Of a stretch of DNA of 32,471 nucleotides, positions 30,622 to 32,471 are shown one piece after another. The stretch comes from Pedosphaera sp. (GTDB lineage: Bacteria > Verrucomicrobiota > Verrucomicrobiia > Limisphaerales > DSYF01), in assembly GCA_017853715.1 (NCBI GenBank), contig JAFMIZ010000021.1, positions 1-32,471 of the forward strand, given 5' to 3'. Numbering within the stretch: position 1 is the stretch's first letter; the number at the start of each line of letters is the position of its first letter. The notes under the pieces were generated by a model that was given only the letters and a program-made list of their open reading frames with translations, was not told where the DNA came from and ran no database searches. The position numbers were made by a program, and so were the translations under genes.

Positions 30622-31306
30622 CTATAGCCGCGTGTCCCTTGCTTTCCACGAGTCAGCCCATGCCTGTTTGTCCTGCCTGAAATCCTGCCCCGTTTTGCGA
30701 GCGAGCGCTCGCCCCCAGTAGCGCGCAATTTGATCTCCATGGTCCGCGAGGCTGATCAGTAGCGGCACCGCCTCATCCGATTCCTGTCGAGACAAGCCGG
30801 CCGCCGCCATCCACTTCGGGCGGCAATCGTAATCGCCATCAGCCACATGGAATGCCGCGCTGCGCATGAGCCCGGGGACCAAGCGTTTGTCATTAAGTGC
30901 GCCGGCACAGGCCAGTGCGGGGTGCAAATGTCGTCCGTATTCGCTTCCTCGAACGAACAGTTGGATCAGATAGCGAACTCTCTGTTCCCGGGCGGTTTTG
31001 GTCGTGGCTGCGGATGCGGCGAGAGCCGCTTCGGCAACTCTTGCCACGACCGGCTCGCAACTGCGCGGAGCAAACCTTTGCCAGTGCATCCTGGCGAAGG
31101 CGTAAAGACGGAGGGTGGCAATATGATTGTGCATCGTGGGCCCATTGGTCTCGTGCGGTAAATACAGCGCCGCGTCGAGCGCGGGGGGACAGATCGCCGT
31201 GGCAATTGCGGTGATAAAACTCCTCGGTGAATCCTTTTAGACCCGCGTTCGCCGCATCCAGGTGCTGGTAAATGCCGGACGCAATTTGTCGGTTATGTAA
31301 CCGGTG
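30622..31306 (-). pseudogene. HEAT-repeat-like protein gene, frame broken at a G6 tract
   Basis: The longer frame from 31134 to 30622 encodes 170 residues with helical, HEAT-like pairs (LHPALACAGALNDKRLVPGLMRSAAFH, DEAVPLLISLADHGDQIARYWGRALARKTGQDFRQDKQAWADSW). Above its ATG the frame remains coding-like (ALDAALYLPHETNGPT) but has no start before a TAA. The next frame holds RQIASGIYQHLDAANAGLKGFTEEFYHRNCHGDLSP, which joins sensibly onto PALDAALYL if one base is removed at the six G's at 31183-31188. This points to a single gene broken at a homopolymer, by mutation or sequencing error. The first exons of the frame have no start codon either, so the N terminus is lost or more damaged. Function unknown; the closing TGQDF.QD..AW pattern recurs in HEAT-type proteins. 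Confidence 0.6.
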
Positions 31307-31478
31307 TCACCGCCACTGAAGCCACGCCAATGGCCCAGCCCGCGTCGGCTCCCGTCCGCACCGAGGAATGGGGGCGTGCGGCATCAATACCCGCCCCGCC
31401 TTCCCGCCAGCTAATAGGTGCGGTAGGAAAGCTCGTATCGCCACCCATCTCTCAGGGGGGACAACCGCCGCTCACGCT

Positions 31479-31763
31479 TCACGCCGTGAAGCCGAACCGG
31501 TGATGCTCCTCTTCCGTGGAGATGCCGAGGGACGCGCAGATGCTCCGGGCCGCCAACATGGCGGCGGCGGTTTTGATCATCTTGTCGAATTCCGGCCGGG
31601 TCATGTCCAGCCCGTCATGCCGGATGGCTTGGATGCGGTAGCCGCGCTCCAGGAGTTCCGTCAGAAACTCCTCGCACGCCACCGGATCGTCGCCCGAGTA
31701 GAGACTGGTCTGCGCTGTCCGTTGTTTGAACTGCGGCGAGTATTCAATGGAATATTTGGCCAT
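31479..31763 (-). CDS. 94-residue conserved hypothetical protein
   Basis: A short acidic/helical protein (MAKYSIEYSPQFKQRTAQTSLYSGDDPVACEEFLTELLERGYRIQAIRHDGLDMTRPEFDKMIKTAAAMLAARSICASLGISTEEEHHRFGFTA). A strong GGAGGT lies at 31771-31776, seven bases before the ATG at 31763; a second ATG at 31766 is too close to it. This is the best ribosome binding site in the window. The gene follows the BCAM0308-like gene by 55 bases on the same strand. No domain is recognised; Verrucomicrobia-limited occurrence is my impression, unverified. No membrane or secretion signal is seen. Confidence 0.78.
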   Translation of the reverse strand: MAKYSIEYSPQFKQRTAQTSLYSGDDPVACEEFLTELLERGYRIQAIRHDGLDMTRPEFDKMIKTAAAMLAARSICASLGISTEEEHHRFGFTA

Positions 31764-31770
31764 CATAACG

Positions 31771-31776
31771 ACCTCC
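31771..31776 (-). promoter_or_regulatory. Consensus ribosome binding site that fixes the 31763 start
   Basis: GGAGGT on the minus strand with a seven-base gap to the ATG at 31763 (only four to the ATG at 31766). Most genes in the window lack a comparable site. Confidence 0.75.
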
Positions 31777-31818
31777 GTTTCATTGTGGTCTTGTTGCTGT
31801 CGGTCTGCATGGACTGGT

Positions 31819-32310
31819 TCACATGTTCGAAGTCCAGCTCGCCCGGACAAAGCAGCTCTCCTTTTCATACGCCAAGTCGAGCCGTCCCTTGTGGGCGCGA
31901 TGCAGGGCTTCGCCGATCCGTTTGGGCAGATGAATGTCCGTGGTGCTCACGGTCACTTCGTCTGCATGTTCCTCGATCTTGATGACGCGATGCAGTGGAT
32001 GCAACGCGCGCTCGTTCTTCTCCTGGTTGCGGACCAGATTGAGCAGTTCGGCCCGGTGAGTTTTCACCAGGTTTCCGCTCAACCGGACGAGGCCCGCCGG
32101 GTAATTGTCCCGGACACGCTTGCACGCCTGGCACAGTTCCTCGTGCGAATTCATGGGCCGGGATTCCGCCCATTGCCAGCGGCCGCCTTTGAACACGGCG
32201 TGGCAGGTCGGGCACACCCTGGGCTCGGGCGGTTTCCGGGATGATTTGTAAGGGTCGTGGACGCGCTCACGGATGAGCCGGTCCTTCCTTGCGTTAGTGA
32301 ACGTGGTCAT
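31819..32310 (-). CDS. BCAM0308-family protein
   Basis: A 163-residue cytoplasmic protein. The basic start MTTFTNARKDRLIRERVHDPYKSSRKPPEPRVCPTCHAVFKGGRWQW and ELCQACKRVRDNYPAG carry two CxxC pairs (CPTC and CQAC), a likely zinc ribbon. The later part is VRNQEKNERALHPLHRVIKIEEHADEVTVSTTDIHLPKRIGEALHRAHKGRLDLAYEKESCFVRASW. This matches what I recall as the BCAM0308 family, whose role is unknown; the second half resembles an NMD3-like or ribosome-related fold only in general outline. Just upstream is a small GC hairpin (GCCCC/GGGGC, 32316-32332), which may hold the start region. It is probably the first gene of a pair with the 94-residue gene. Confidence 0.82.
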   Translation of the reverse strand: MTTFTNARKDRLIRERVHDPYKSSRKPPEPRVCPTCHAVFKGGRWQWAESRPMNSHEELCQACKRVRDNYPAGLVRLSGNLVKTHRAELLNLVRNQEKNERALHPLHRVIKIEEHADEVTVSTTDIHLPKRIGEALHRAHKGRLDLAYEKESCFVRASWTSNM

Positions 32311-32471
32311 AGTAAGCCCCCACTTCTGGGGCGGCGGCGCGCCCCGGTTTGAACGCTGTCGAACTTACCTGAGAGAGCAAGTTTCTCATAATATACCACT
32401 CCCTGCTACTCCTTCCTACCCACTCTAGCTTAAGCCTCAAAATCAATTTGTCATCAGGCGGCCGTCTCTGG
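32311..32471. other. Upstream region of the BCAM0308-type gene
   Basis: These last 161 bases hold no supported gene. They are more AT-rich than the rest; TATATTATG on the minus strand near 32390 is a plausible -10 region. A 31-codon frame beginning at that ATG and overlapping the next gene in another frame was noted but has no support beyond being open. Confidence 0.4.

Noticed and set aside
31307-31478. Possible further pieces of the decayed gene or a second gene in this gap
   Set aside because: Short open stretches exist in more than one frame (for example GFSGGDTGYITDKLRPAF) but none joins convincingly or has a start.
32312-32394. 31-codon minus-strand frame before the BCAM0308-like gene
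   Set aside because: It is only an open frame; no conservation can be judged and it overlaps the next start. It could be a leader peptide but there is no evidence.

Overview
The window looks like chromosomal DNA from a member of the Verrucomicrobiota, most likely the Pedosphaera/Limisphaera side. This is inferred from gene content and was not checked by any search. Pointers are a eukaryote/archaea-type single-chain glycyl-tRNA synthetase, a Pirellula/Verrucomicrobium-type haem-binding cytochrome domain, a BCAM0308-type protein, a long kinase-like adenylate kinase relative, an RGG-rich protein, high GC, weak Shine-Dalgarno sequences and frequent GTG starts. Genes are densely packed on both strands. 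There is no phage, CRISPR array or intact insertion sequence.

Layout. 1-207 is the 3' end of mutM. 211-4050 is a metal-uptake locus: MntR on the minus strand, a strong 20-bp palindrome over the likely promoter, then a co-directional set of a membrane-anchored DtxR-like/FeoA fusion, a free-standing FeoB GTPase and a separate FeoB membrane pore. 4054-4848 is an M48 lipoprotein protease. 4892-8722 is a complete TPAT-type TRAP transporter (TatT lipoprotein, DctP, fused DctQM). 8867-13847 holds a DUF4230 protein, hemB, an FHA protein, tgt and an adenylate-kinase-like protein with an extra C-terminal domain. 13850-14719 is a small eroded zone: a headless Crp/Fnr remnant, tRNA-Arg(CCG) and a small membrane protein split by a frame change. 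14882-16561 is the RGG-rich protein. 16751-21337 carries three glucan genes (GH57 branching enzyme, GPH/SLC45-like sugar carrier, exported GH13 amylase), with a palindromic repeat between the last two. 21504-22400 has a tiny Cys-rich lipoprotein and a cytochrome c. 22482-30556 holds recF, an AI-2E-family exporter, glyS, an MnmC1-like methyltransferase, dus, yraN, rnhB and a Ser/Thr kinase. 30622-31306 is a decayed HEAT-like gene, and 31479-32310 is a conserved pair of small proteins.

How the genes work together. The strongest candidate for a little-described system is the first locus. MntR keeps the Mn(II)-sensor ligands. The divergent operon appears to place a second DtxR-like sensor at the membrane, fused to FeoA and translationally coupled to a detached FeoB GTPase. 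That suggests metal sensing acting directly on the transporter as well as on transcription. The TRAP genes form one solute-uptake operon. The glucan genes suggest exchange between storage glucan and imported oligosaccharides. The remaining genes are mostly housekeeping: tRNA modification, DNA repair and haem synthesis.
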